From the NCBI GenBank assembly GCA_963716685.1, contig CAVQTR010000003.1, positions 558,001 through 622,000 of the forward strand: 64,000 nucleotides of DNA, in the 5' to 3' direction. The stretch's first letter is position 1. Each line of letters starts with the position of its first letter. Positions 18,400 through 27,464 of this stretch are shown piece after piece. A model generated the notes under the pieces. It was not told the origin of the DNA and searched no databases. It saw only the letters and a list, made by a program, of their open reading frames with translations. Made by a program: the position numbers and the translations under genes. The DNA comes from JALYXI01 sp963716685 (GTDB lineage: Bacteria; Acidobacteriota; Terriglobia; Bryobacterales; Bryobacteraceae).

Positions 18400-20331
18400 T
18401 CAGGTATTCGACTGGATCAGTTCCGCGACCTGTTCCCATTCGGCCATCAGGGCTTCGAGATCGGCGCGGCGGCTTTCGACGAGTTGGTTCAGGCGAACGG
18501 TTTCTTCCACGCTTTTGAAGCGTCCGAGCTCCTGCTCGTGTTTGGAAATTTCGTCTTCCAGCAGCGCGACGCGGGTCTCAATCGCCTGATGGCGTTCATG
18601 CATCTGCTTCAGCTTTACCGGATTCACGCGGATGACGGGAGTTGCCGGCTTCACCGGCGCGGGCGGCGGCGGAGGCGGAGCGGCTACGGCCGGACGCAGC
18701 GAAACCTTGCCGGCGAGCGTATCGGCATCGGCAGTCTTGCGCCATATGTAATCTTCGTAGTTGCCGGGGAACACGGTAACTTCGCCCGAGCCGACTTCGA
18801 AGACGCGCGTGGCCACCTGCTCGAGGAAGTAGCGATCGTGAGAAACGAAAACCACAGTGCCGGTGAAGGAGCGCAGGGCTTCCAGCAGCACGTCCTTCGA
18901 ACGCATGTCGAGGTGGTTGGTTGGTTCGTCCAGCAGCAGAAAGTTGCCGGGCATCATCAGCATTTTGGCCAGCGCGTAGCGGTTGCGCTCGCCGCCCGAG
19001 AGCACGCCGATGCGTTTGAACACATCGTCTTCAGTGAAAAGGAACGAGCCCAGAACACTGCGCAGCTCCGTTTGCGTGGAGCGCGGAGCCACCTGGCCAA
19101 GATCGGTAAGAATCTCCGCGTCGGTGTTTAATTCCTTGTACTGATCCTGCGCGAAGTAATCGACGATCACGTTGTGCCCGAGCGTGAACTCGCCGGAAGT
19201 GACCGGCTCAGCTCCTGCCAGCAGCTTGATCAGCGTGGATTTACCCGCGCCGTTCACGCCCACGAGGGCGATTCTGTCGCCGCGCTCAATGGTGAAGCTG
19301 ACGTTTCCCAGAACGTGCTTGGCGCCATAGCTCTTCGAGACGTTCTGGAACTGCGCCACCACGCGGCCGCTCTGTTTTGGCTGCGGGAAGCGGAAGTGAA
19401 TGGTGCGTTCGTCGGGCGGGATTTCGATCTTCTCGATCTTCTCCAGCTCTTTGATGCGGCTTTGCACCTGCTTGGCTTTGGTGGCGGTGTAGCGGAACTT
19501 GTTGATGAAGGCTTCCAGCTGCTCCACCTTGTCGCGCTGGTTCTTGAAGGCGGCTTCCAGCTGCGCGCGGCGCTCCACTTTCAACACCTCGTACTTCGAA
19601 TAGTTGCCGGAGAAGAAGTGCGCCTTTTTGTTCCACAGTTCCACCACTTTCCGGACCGTGACATCCAGGAAATAGCGATCGTGCGAGATCAGAATAAACG
19701 CGTGCGGGTACTCGTTGAGATACTCCTCAAGCCAGTCGCGCGCTTCAATGTCCAGGTGGTTAGTGGGTTCATCGAGCAGCAGCAGATTGGGCTTTTGCAG
19801 CAGCAGCTTGGCGAGCGAGATGCGCATCTGCCAGCCGCCGGAGAACTCCTCGGTGCGGCGGTCCCAGTCGTCACGATGGAAGCCAAGGCCGGTGAGAACT
19901 TCGCCCACTTTGGCCTCAATGGAATAGCCGTCGCGCGCAATGAATTCGTTCTGGATGTGGTGGAAACGGTCTGCGACGTCGCTGTACTCGGGGCTTTCAT
20001 GGTCGAGAGTCGCGAGCTTATGGGTCAGCTCCTCCTGCTCGATCTCCATGGCGCGCAGTTCGTCGTAGACGGACATGCACTCAGCGAAAACCGTGCGGCC
20101 GGAAAGCGACAGTCCGTCCTGCGGGAGATAGCCGGTCTTGACACCTTTTTGATAGCTGACTGAACCGTAATCGAGAGTTTCGATCCCGGCCAAAACCTTG
20201 AGCAGTGTGGATTTGCCGGTGCCGTTGCCGCCGACGATCCCGACCTTTTCCTTAGGCCCGATGAGCCAGTCGAGGCCCTCATAGAGCATTTTGGGGCCGA
20301 AACGCTTTCCGGCTCCTGAGAGTTGAATCAT
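18400..20331 (-). CDS. ABC-F family ATPase (ribosome-associated)
   Basis: A 643-residue soluble protein with two ATP-binding cassettes and no membrane domain. Walker A motifs are GGNGTGKSTLL and GVNGAGKSTLIKLL. The signatures are FSGGWQMRISLAK and LSGGERNRYALAK. Both Walker B motifs read LLLDEPTNHLD. The basic linker between cassettes (NKFRYTATKAKQVQSRIKEL) is the P-site tRNA interaction motif of ABC-F proteins, which act on the translating ribosome. The C-terminal coiled coil (about residues 575-640), after a Pro-rich stretch, resembles Uup/YdiF types. It is convergent with the AsmA-like gene, 3 bp apart. Confidence 0.92.
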   Translation of the reverse strand: MIQLSGAGKRFGPKMLYEGLDWLIGPKEKVGIVGGNGTGKSTLLKVLAGIETLDYGSVSYQKGVKTGYLPQDGLSLSGRTVFAECMSVYDELRAMEIEQEELTHKLATLDHESPEYSDVADRFHHIQNEFIARDGYSIEAKVGEVLTGLGFHRDDWDRRTEEFSGGWQMRISLAKLLLQKPNLLLLDEPTNHLDIEARDWLEEYLNEYPHAFILISHDRYFLDVTVRKVVELWNKKAHFFSGNYSKYEVLKVERRAQLEAAFKNQRDKVEQLEAFINKFRYTATKAKQVQSRIKELEKIEKIEIPPDERTIHFRFPQPKQSGRVVAQFQNVSKSYGAKHVLGNVSFTIERGDRIALVGVNGAGKSTLIKLLAGAEPVTSGEFTLGHNVIVDYFAQDQYKELNTDAEILTDLGQVAPRSTQTELRSVLGSFLFTEDDVFKRIGVLSGGERNRYALAKMLMMPGNFLLLDEPTNHLDMRSKDVLLEALRSFTGTVVFVSHDRYFLEQVATRVFEVGSGEVTVFPGNYEDYIWRKTADADTLAGKVSLRPAVAAPPPPPPAPVKPATPVIRVNPVKLKQMHERHQAIETRVALLEDEISKHEQELGRFKSVEETVRLNQLVESRRADLEALMAEWEQVAELIQSNT

Positions 20332-20352
20332 TGCGGGGGAATTCCTATTTTA

Positions 20353-21012
20353 CTACAGCCAGTACTGCCACTGACCGTACGCGAGCACATACCAGGCGAG
20401 GACGCCGTTGGTGACCGCATGCATTAAGATGCAGTCCCACAGGCTTTTGGTGCGTACCATCCACCAGTTGTAGATGACGCCGGTCACCAGGCCGACATCC
20501 CAGAACGGGCCGTGTTCGGAGGCAAAAAGCACCGCGACAAGCCAGAACGCCTGGACGTCGTATGTGCCCAGCGGGATGCGTTCGAAGTCACGGTCTATGA
20601 TCCAGCGCATCAGCCAGCCGCGCCAGAACAGCTCTTCCAGAATGGGCACGGCGACGATGCTGACCAGGATGCGAAATACCAGAAATAGCGGGTCGGCATG
20701 GTTCGCGGGCGGCGTGTGGATAGGTTGGCCCAGCACCGGATTGGAGAACAGCCAGAACGAGTGGTAGCCGGGAAACAGGACTTCCGGGCCTACCCAAATT
20801 ACGAACACCGCAATGCCGAGAGCGATGCTGAGCAGCGGCTGCACCAGTCGCGCCGCCAGCACGCGGCGGGAAACCGCCAGAATGACAACCATCGGCAGTG
20901 CGAAACGAAGCCATTGCGGCACCGGAACCACCGACTGCACAGCCAGCAGTGCGATGAAAACGAAGAACGGGGCGACGTAGGGAAGCGCGGACATACCCGG
21001 TTCTGCGATCAT
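20353..21012 (-). CDS. CAAX/CPBP-type intramembrane protease, possibly PEP-CTERM associated
   Basis: A 219-residue polytopic membrane protein of the CPBP (Abi/Rce1-like) glutamic protease family. The catalytic motif is EELFWRGWLMRW (E-E-x-x-x-R), followed by FASEHGPFWDVGLVTG with its His and ILMHAVTNG with a second His. The N terminus (SALPYVAPFFVFIALLAVQS) recalls the exosortase-associated 'CAAX prenyl protease-related' subfamily. This would fit the PEP-CTERM protein elsewhere in the window, but I cannot confirm the subfamily. Start is ATG 21012 or ATG 20994. It precedes the ABC-F gene by 21 bp. Confidence 0.78.
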   Translation of the reverse strand: MIAEPGMSALPYVAPFFVFIALLAVQSVVPVPQWLRFALPMVVILAVSRRVLAARLVQPLLSIALGIAVFVIWVGPEVLFPGYHSFWLFSNPVLGQPIHTPPANHADPLFLVFRILVSIVAVPILEELFWRGWLMRWIIDRDFERIPLGTYDVQAFWLVAVLFASEHGPFWDVGLVTGVIYNWWMVRTKSLWDCILMHAVTNGVLAWYVLAYGQWQYWL

Positions 21013-21051
21013 AACCCGGGCAGCCGGACTTTTTCGTACAAAGCGACCGGA

Positions 21052-22464
21052 TTAGTTGGAATGCGAGGCTTCGACGTACTTCTTCGTTTTGGAATTCGCT
21101 TCGTTCCAGTGCGGCGGCACAGTGCGGTTAGCAATGGTGAGCAGACCGAGAGTGATCATGCGGTCTACTTTGGCCATATTGTCGTAGTCGATCTTCTGCC
21201 ACTCATCACCCACGCCGTGGTAGTCCGGAAATTCGAACGCGACCGCGAGCGTGTGGGCCGGAATGCCGGCATCGGCGAGCGACTGATTGTCGCTGCGCGC
21301 GAAAAAGTCGTCACTGTTTTTCTCGTTTTTGTAGACACGCACACCGGTCAGCTTGCCGGCGGCGGCGAAGGTGGCGGGCAGGTCGGAGAAATCGAAGCCG
21401 GTGAAGGTCGCGGTGCCGATCTGCGGGCCTTCCGTATCGTCCGTGCGGCCGAGCTGTTCGAGGTTAATCTGCGCGATGGTCTGCTTCAGCGGCACCAGCG
21501 GATGCTGTGCGTAGTAGCGGGAACCGTAGAGCCCCTTTTCCTCGCCGAAGAACGTCATGAACAGGATGCTGCGTCTGGGACGCTCTTTCATGGCCGCCAG
21601 CGCGTTGGCGATTTCGATGACGGAAACGGTGCCGCTGCCATCGTCATTCGCGCCGTTGTAAATGCGGTCGCCCTCGCCTGTGGTCTTGACGCCGATGTGG
21701 TCGTAATGAGCCGTCACCAGAAGCCAGGTCTTGGACAGCACGGGGTCGGAGCCGCGGAGCGCTCCCGCGACATTCCGCAGTGGCGCCGGCGATTCCTTCG
21801 GCTGGTTGGCATGCAGGGTCAGCGTGGCTTTCGTCTCGCCCGCCTTGAATGCGCTCAGGATCTTCACCGCTTCGGGGTCGGCAACGTGAATGGATGGTGG
21901 CGCGGGCGTGCTCTTCACTTCCATGAGCGCGGTGGAGGGGCCCCGGCGCGCCTTGCCATAGGTCAGAATCGCGGCGGGATGCTGCTGCTGCGCCGCGCTC
22001 ACCAGCGCGAAGTACTTCGGCGAGATTTCGATCAGCGCGACTTTGCCTTCCAGTGACGGAACCTTGTCGGATTCGACTTTGAAGATCGGCGCCGCTTTCA
22101 GATCAATCGCAGCGATGCTGCGCGTCGAGAAATCCTTCAGATGCAGCGATTGCTTTTCGTCATCGAGCGTGGCGCTAAGCCCCTGGGGATCGGCGGTCAC
22201 CTGCAGGTAATCGGCTACCTGGAAGTAATCCTTGGTTCCGACCGGTTCCAGTCCCGCGCGGCGAAACTGCGAGGCAATGAACTCGGCCGCGATGTCGAGA
22301 CCGCGGGACGGCGAGTCACGCCCTTCGAGCGCGTCCGAGGACAGAAACGAGAGATTGCCGCGCATGTCGGCGGCGGAAATGCGATCGAGCGCCGCGCGTT
22401 CCGCCGGGTCCATCGAAACGGCAAAACAAAGGGCGGCGGTGAAGAAAGGAAAAACTCGTTTCAT
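21052..22464 (-). CDS. M28-family zinc aminopeptidase
   Basis: A 470-residue secreted di-zinc peptidase with a signal peptide (MKRVFPFFTAALCFAVSM). The metal-binding residues are in order: His in AHYDHIGVK, Asp in GANDDGSGT, Glu-Glu in FFGEEKGLYGS, Asp in FFARSDNQS and His in PDYHGVGDEW. A protease-associated (PA)-like insert lies between about residues 110 and 230. It probably removes N-terminal residues from peptides outside the cytoplasm. Its ATG follows directly after the TAA of the HpaI-like aldolase with no gap, so translation is likely coupled, although the two functions are unrelated on paper. Confidence 0.88.
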   Translation of the reverse strand: MKRVFPFFTAALCFAVSMDPAERAALDRISAADMRGNLSFLSSDALEGRDSPSRGLDIAAEFIASQFRRAGLEPVGTKDYFQVADYLQVTADPQGLSATLDDEKQSLHLKDFSTRSIAAIDLKAAPIFKVESDKVPSLEGKVALIEISPKYFALVSAAQQQHPAAILTYGKARRGPSTALMEVKSTPAPPSIHVADPEAVKILSAFKAGETKATLTLHANQPKESPAPLRNVAGALRGSDPVLSKTWLLVTAHYDHIGVKTTGEGDRIYNGANDDGSGTVSVIEIANALAAMKERPRRSILFMTFFGEEKGLYGSRYYAQHPLVPLKQTIAQINLEQLGRTDDTEGPQIGTATFTGFDFSDLPATFAAAGKLTGVRVYKNEKNSDDFFARSDNQSLADAGIPAHTLAVAFEFPDYHGVGDEWQKIDYDNMAKVDRMITLGLLTIANRTVPPHWNEANSKTKKYVEASHSN

Positions 22465-23229
22465 TTACCGAAGCTGGGACGCCACTTCCACGGCGCGATC
22501 GTACAACATGGTCATTTCATTGGAGCAGCCGAGGAACAGCATCCCGCGCTCCTTCCAGAACCGGGCCAGAGCGGGCGAGCGTGTCTGAGTGCCCGGTGCC
22601 ACTCCTTTGGCGAGACAGGTGTCGCGAATGGCTTCCATGGCGGCGACCATTTTGGGATGCTGAAAATCGCCTGGAACGCCGAGTGAGATGGAAAGGTCGG
22701 CGGGCCCGATCATCACGGCGTCGATACCGGGCACGCTCAGCAGTTCTTCGCGCGCGTCAACGGCGCGCTGCGTCTCGATTTGCATCACCACCATCGTGTT
22801 AGCGTTGACATGTTCCAGAATCTGCGGGAACGTCATCGGTTCGTAATTCACTGCCTGATTGGTCAGGCCATAGCCACGCACGCCTACCGGCGGAAACTTC
22901 GTCCAGCTGACCGCCCGTTCCAGCAGCTCGGGCGATTCCACGCGCGGAAAGATAATTCCCTGCGCGCCGCAATCGAGCGCGCGCGAAACCAGCGGATACT
23001 GCAGATCCGGCACGCGCACAATGGGGCACAGGCCTGAAAGATTGGAGACGCGGCAGATGTCCTGAATGGTTTCAATGCCGAAGCCGCCGTGCTCCATATC
23101 GACAAAGGCCCAGTCGAAACCGGCCGCAGCCAGAATGCGGGCGATTTCCGGCGAGCGCAGTTGCCAAAAGCCAGTGCCCAGCTGGAGCCGTCCGGCCTTC
23201 AGGGCCTCTTTCACGGAATTGGGTTTCAT
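22465..23229 (-). CDS. HpcH/HpaI family aldolase
   Basis: A 254-residue class II (metal-dependent) aldolase that reversibly cleaves 2-keto-3-deoxy acids to pyruvate or a related keto acid plus an aldehyde. FVDMEHGGFG (catalytic His region), the metal ligands in VMQIET and AVMIGPADLSISLG, and LGTGFWQLRSPE at the N terminus are family signatures. Known members include 4-hydroxy-2-oxoheptanedioate aldolase and 2-keto-3-deoxy-L-rhamnonate aldolase. The substrate is open. Confidence 0.87.
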   Translation of the reverse strand: MKPNSVKEALKAGRLQLGTGFWQLRSPEIARILAAAGFDWAFVDMEHGGFGIETIQDICRVSNLSGLCPIVRVPDLQYPLVSRALDCGAQGIIFPRVESPELLERAVSWTKFPPVGVRGYGLTNQAVNYEPMTFPQILEHVNANTMVVMQIETQRAVDAREELLSVPGIDAVMIGPADLSISLGVPGDFQHPKMVAAMEAIRDTCLAKGVAPGTQTRSPALARFWKERGMLFLGCSNEMTMLYDRAVEVASQLR

Positions 23230-23241
23230 AAAGCGGGTGGG

Positions 23242-24774
23242 TCAGACGACCAGCAGCTGATGATCGGGGCAGTCCAGATGGACGTTCGCGTAAACTTCAT
23301 CGATCAAACCGGTGCCGTGCCGGGCCACAAAAGGCAGAATCGAATAGAAGCGCTCCTGCAAATGTCGATGCGGGAAAATCAAGCCGGTGAGAGAGGCAGC
23401 GTCGCGCGTAGCGCGCCTATCGCGCATCAGTGTCTCGCGCGCGATCTTGCTTTCCATTTTCGTGAGCTGGTACTCGATCTTGCGCGTGCTGCGGTTCAGC
23501 GCTTTGGAAAGCGTCACATCGAAGCGCGTCAGTTCCGATTTCAACTTCGACAGTGCCTGAGCGGCGGTGTGTTTCGTCGCGGTCATCACGGCGGTGAGTT
23601 CCGGAGCCACCAGGCTCGCGGCCAACTTTTCGCGCAGCTCCTGATCGCCCTGAAAGAAGCTGTTAAGCGTCAGGTGGTAGCGGCTCATCAGCTTGCGGCT
23701 GTGCTCGTCCAGCAGGGTAAACCCGGAGCGGTGGATGGCCCGCGGCTGCCGCCCGAGCAGCTCCTGATAAATCACGTTCGATTGCGCCAGATACGAAAGC
23801 TCCGCCGGCCCGCCGATATAGGCAATGGTCGGCAGCATGAAGTCCTGCAGCACGGGCCGCAGCAGCGCATTGGGGGAAATCTCCGCGGCGCGCGACCGAT
23901 ATTCACCGTAATTTGCCGATCTTAATGCGGTGCGCTTGCCATTTTCGAGCAGGAAGAACAGCGAGGTCTTCTCATCCACATGCACCTGCGCATGGTAACC
24001 GGCGGCTTCCAGTTCCTTGTTCCGTTCGCGCAGTTTGCGATTGAGCTCCGGCGCGGCATCGAGCGCGCGCTCCATCATGGGCGCGGCCAACTGCCGAATC
24101 GCGGGCGACATCGGGTCCAGCTGGATCACGCCATAGCTGCCCAGAATGGCATTCAGCAGCGCGCCGAAGCTTTGTCCCAGCGTGCGCCCGGGCCGGTACG
24201 CGGCTTCCACCATTTCCACCACGTCGTCCGCAAACGGCAGGCCGGAAAGCGCGGCGCGCAGTTCGGTCACGGGAACGGTCGAGAGCGGAATCTGCCCCAC
24301 CGGACGATTGGCTTCGCCCGATGCCGTAATACCCACCCGTGCCGGCTGGTGCGCGGAGTTGAACACCCACGTGTGATCGATCTCGGCAAAATCGTGATCT
24401 TCCGTCGCGAGCCAAAACACCGGCACGGCGGGGATGCCGCTCGCGCTCAGTTCGCGAGCCAGCTTCACCGCTGTCAGCGCCTTATAAATGGTGTACGCGG
24501 GTCCCGAAAACAGGCCCACCTGCTGTCCCGTGACCACAGCGACCGTTCCTGGCTGCGCCAGGCGGTCCAGCTGTTCCGAAGGTCCGTTCTGTTCGGTTAA
24601 CGCGCTAACCAGTGCCGCTCGCCGCTCCGGCGGCAGATCGATGCGGCCATGCGCTTCCTCCCACGAAGGCGCAAACGAATAGAAGCGGCTGGTGCGGTCC
24701 GCGTGATACGTAAGATCGGCAAACAGGCGGGTAGTGCCTGGAAGGTCGGTCTGGCGGACACAGGAGCACTCCAT
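23242..24774 (-). CDS. bshC: BshC-type putative cysteine-adding enzyme
   Basis: A 510-residue protein matching BshC, which is thought to add Cys to GlcN-malate in bacillithiol synthesis. VVTGQQVGLFSGPAYTIYKA, FWLATEDHDFAEIDHT and YIGGPAELSYLAQ are diagnostic blocks, and a coiled coil precedes the C terminus (about residues 400-450). Length is in the family range. No bshA or bshB homologue is in the window. It stands 12 bp upstream of the aldolase and about 20 bp downstream of rseP on the same strand. Which low-molecular-weight thiol is made here is inference. Confidence 0.88.
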   Translation of the reverse strand: MECSCVRQTDLPGTTRLFADLTYHADRTSRFYSFAPSWEEAHGRIDLPPERRAALVSALTEQNGPSEQLDRLAQPGTVAVVTGQQVGLFSGPAYTIYKALTAVKLARELSASGIPAVPVFWLATEDHDFAEIDHTWVFNSAHQPARVGITASGEANRPVGQIPLSTVPVTELRAALSGLPFADDVVEMVEAAYRPGRTLGQSFGALLNAILGSYGVIQLDPMSPAIRQLAAPMMERALDAAPELNRKLRERNKELEAAGYHAQVHVDEKTSLFFLLENGKRTALRSANYGEYRSRAAEISPNALLRPVLQDFMLPTIAYIGGPAELSYLAQSNVIYQELLGRQPRAIHRSGFTLLDEHSRKLMSRYHLTLNSFFQGDQELREKLAASLVAPELTAVMTATKHTAAQALSKLKSELTRFDVTLSKALNRSTRKIEYQLTKMESKIARETLMRDRRATRDAASLTGLIFPHRHLQERFYSILPFVARHGTGLIDEVYANVHLDCPDHQLLVV

Positions 24775-24795
24775 TGGTCGCTTCAGGGTAGCAGA

Positions 24796-26115
24796 CTAGC
24801 CGGGAATCAGCTTGGAGATATCGTTGTAGAGAACAAATACGACGATCATCATCAGGAAAACAAAGCCAACCTTCAGGATGTTTTCCTTCGCGGCCAGACT
24901 GACATCGCGTCCCATCACCATTTCCACTACCAGCAGGACGATCATCCCGCCGTCCAAAATGGGGATCGGCAGCAGATTGAAGATCGCCAGATTCAGGCTG
25001 ACGATGGTCATCAGCGCAAGGAACGCCAGCGGACCCTGGCTGGCCGTTTCTCCGGCGCGCCGCGCAATGCCGATGGGCCCTTCGAGCGATTTAGCGGGGA
25101 GCCGCCGTTCGATCATGCCCTTCAGGAATGAAACTATCAACGTGGCGTTTTTGGTATTTTGCGCGACCGATTCTCCCACCGCGGCGGCGAGCGACAGCCT
25201 CGTCGTTACAATATTGCGCTTTAAATCGGGATATACGCCGATAATCCAGCGCGGCTTGGCTTCGGCCTTGCTGAACACCGGAGTCACAGTGAACGTCAAA
25301 GTCCGATCGCCGCGCTGCACCTCGACCGCAACGGGTTTGCCGCCACCGTTCTTGATGTAATCGCGGAACATCGCGCTCGAGCGCAGCGGATGCCCATCCA
25401 CCGAGAGCATGATGTCGCCATTGCGCAGACCCGCTTTGGCAGCCGGCATGTCGGGCGAAACGCTGTACGCTTCGATGGGCCCGTCTTCATCCCAGCCCGC
25501 CTCACCGATGCCCTCCCGGTCGTCCAGCACCGGAGTAATCTTGGTTTCAATGCGCCTGCCGGAGCGCAGCAGCGTCAGATCCAGCGTCTTATAAGCGTTC
25601 TGCAGCGTCTGCAGATTGATATCTTCCCAGGCGGGGTTGGTCTGCCCATCGAACTTCGCGATGATGTCGCCCTTTTCGGCTCCGGCTTTCGCGGCGGGCG
25701 AATTTGCTTCCACATGCCCGATCACTGAAGGCCCCTCCTGCACCACGCGCTGGTAATTCACCATGTACATGCCGGCCAGAATTCCCACTGACAGCAGCAC
25801 GTTCATGAACGGCCCGGCAAAGGCAATAATCAGCCTTTGCCAGCGCGGCTTGCGCAGAAACGAACGCGGGTCGCTCGCGGATTCCTCACCCGGCTGTTCC
25901 CCCGCCATCTTTACGTATCCGCCGAACAGAATCGCGGAAAGGCGGTAATCCGTCTCGCCGCGCTGGAAGCCAAACAGGCGTGGTCCAAACCCAAAACTAA
26001 ATACGTCTACCCGGACATCGAAAAAGCGCGCGGCCCAGAAATGCCCCAGCTCATGGACCAGAATCATCACGCCAATGAGCACCAGGAGCCAGATAATGTT
26101 ATGAATTGCTGCCAT
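24796..26115 (-). CDS. rseP: RIP zinc metalloprotease RseP
   Basis: A site-2 intramembrane protease that cleaves anti-sigma factors and leftover signal peptides. The zinc motif His21-Glu22-Leu-Gly-His25 lies in the first membrane helix (MILVHELGHFWAARFF), and the third ligand is in NLLPIPILDGGMIVLL. Two PDZ domains sit between them (GHVEANSPAAKAGAEKGDI and SPDMPAAKAGLRNGDI). Length is 439 residues, normal for the family. It lies 3 bp after dxr, a gene order conserved in many bacteria. Confidence 0.93.
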   Translation of the reverse strand: MAAIHNIIWLLVLIGVMILVHELGHFWAARFFDVRVDVFSFGFGPRLFGFQRGETDYRLSAILFGGYVKMAGEQPGEESASDPRSFLRKPRWQRLIIAFAGPFMNVLLSVGILAGMYMVNYQRVVQEGPSVIGHVEANSPAAKAGAEKGDIIAKFDGQTNPAWEDINLQTLQNAYKTLDLTLLRSGRRIETKITPVLDDREGIGEAGWDEDGPIEAYSVSPDMPAAKAGLRNGDIMLSVDGHPLRSSAMFRDYIKNGGGKPVAVEVQRGDRTLTFTVTPVFSKAEAKPRWIIGVYPDLKRNIVTTRLSLAAAVGESVAQNTKNATLIVSFLKGMIERRLPAKSLEGPIGIARRAGETASQGPLAFLALMTIVSLNLAIFNLLPIPILDGGMIVLLVVEMVMGRDVSLAAKENILKVGFVFLMMIVVFVLYNDISKLIPG

Positions 26116-26118
26116 TGC

Positions 26119-27282
26119 TTACACCCTTATGTGGACGGCGCTCCGGCCCACCAGTTCACGGGCAGCCGCCCGCGATTCCCCATCTATCGACAGGATATCG
26201 GAAACGGAACACGGCTGGCGGTTCGGTACGCGGCGGAGAGTCTCTTCTACTATGGATGCGATATCGGTGAACCCGATTCTCTCTGTCAGGAACGCGTCCA
26301 CCGCAATTTCATCCGCCGCGTTCAGCGTACACGTCGCCGAACCGCCGGCTTCCATGGATTCATAAGCGAGCCGCAGGGCGGGGAAGCGATCGAAATCGGG
26401 CGGCGCGAAATCCCAGGTGCGCGCTGTGCCCCAGTCGATCTTCGGAACCGGCGCCGGCGCCCGGTCAGGCCACGTGAGCGCGTATTGAATCGGCATCCGC
26501 ATGTCGGTGGTGCAGACCTGTGCAATAACGCTGCCGTCATTGAATTCCACCATCGCATGCACCGTGGATTGCGGGTGCACCACCACCTCCACCTCCGCCG
26601 CAGCGAAGTCGAACAGCCAGCACGCCTCAATCACCTCGAAACCTTTATTCATCAGCGTGGCGGAATCGATGGTAATCCGGTTGCCCATCTTCCATGTGGG
26701 ATGTCGCAGCGCCTGAGCCGGAGTCACGAATGCGAACTCGGATTTTGGCGTCTGCCGGAATGGACCGCCCGAAGCTGTCAGAATCAGGCGCGTGGCGTCA
26801 GCGCGGCGCCCGGCGCGGAGACACTGGTGGGCGCCATTGTGCTCGCTGTCCACTGGAATCAACTCGCAGCCGGATTCCTTTACCGCTTTCATCACCAGCG
26901 CGCCGCCGGAAACCAGGACCTCTTTATTCGCCAGGCCAATCCGCTTGCCCGCGCGGACCGCTTCATAGGTTGCTTCCAGCCCCGCAACCCCCACGATCGA
27001 CGACATCACCGTATCCACCGCCGCATCCACAGAAATCGACACGAGGTCTTTGGTCAGCTCCGGTACCGGGATGCCGCGGTCGCGCAGAATCGCCGCGAGT
27101 GCGTCCGGTTCGGCAACCGCTACAAGTTTTGGTGCGAATTCCGCAATCTGGGAGGCAAGCAGGGACAGGTTCCGTCCAGCGGCCAGTGCATAAATGGAAA
27201 AGGAGCCCCGATTCTGCCGGACTACATCAAGCGTGTTAGCACCGATGGAACCCGTGGAGCCGAGAACGGTAAGATAACGCAA
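26119..27282 (-). CDS. dxr: 1-deoxy-D-xylulose-5-phosphate reductoisomerase
   Basis: Second enzyme of the MEP isoprenoid pathway. It converts DXP to 2-C-methyl-D-erythritol 4-phosphate with NADPH. The 387-residue protein has the nucleotide loop GSTGSIGANTL at residues 8-18, the metal and substrate block PVDSEHNGAHQCL, SGGPFR, and IDSATLMNKGFEVIEA, all specific to DXR. A predicted promoter lies about 140 bp upstream. dxr, rseP and probably bshC form one transcript. Confidence 0.95.
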   Translation of the reverse strand: MRYLTVLGSTGSIGANTLDVVRQNRGSFSIYALAAGRNLSLLASQIAEFAPKLVAVAEPDALAAILRDRGIPVPELTKDLVSISVDAAVDTVMSSIVGVAGLEATYEAVRAGKRIGLANKEVLVSGGALVMKAVKESGCELIPVDSEHNGAHQCLRAGRRADATRLILTASGGPFRQTPKSEFAFVTPAQALRHPTWKMGNRITIDSATLMNKGFEVIEACWLFDFAAAEVEVVVHPQSTVHAMVEFNDGSVIAQVCTTDMRMPIQYALTWPDRAPAPVPKIDWGTARTWDFAPPDFDRFPALRLAYESMEAGGSATCTLNAADEIAVDAFLTERIGFTDIASIVEETLRRVPNRQPCSVSDILSIDGESRAAARELVGRSAVHIRV

Positions 27283-27423
27283 GCTTGGAGGATTTTACCA
27301 GATCAGTTGTTTGCGAGACCCATTGGACCCTTGCGGGCGCCGGGAAGGTTTGCTTCAGGGGTCTTTGATTAGAGGTTAGTCTCGCTTTGGTGGGAGTTAC
27401 CTCCCCGGCTTGATTCCAATATT

Positions 27424-27451
27424 AGTATATTGATTTTGGGATTGCAACCAA
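27424..27451 (-). promoter_or_regulatory. Predicted sigma-70-type promoter for dxr-rseP
   Basis: On the minus strand TTGGTT (27446-27451) and TATACT (27424-27429) are separated by 16 bp, a usable -35/-10 pair in an AT-rich patch of an otherwise GC-rich region. Transcription would begin near 27417 and leave a leader of about 135 nt before the dxr ATG at 27282. I see no other gene in 27283-27464. Based on sequence match only. Confidence 0.35.
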
Positions 27452-27464
27452 AATCTGTAGCCGA

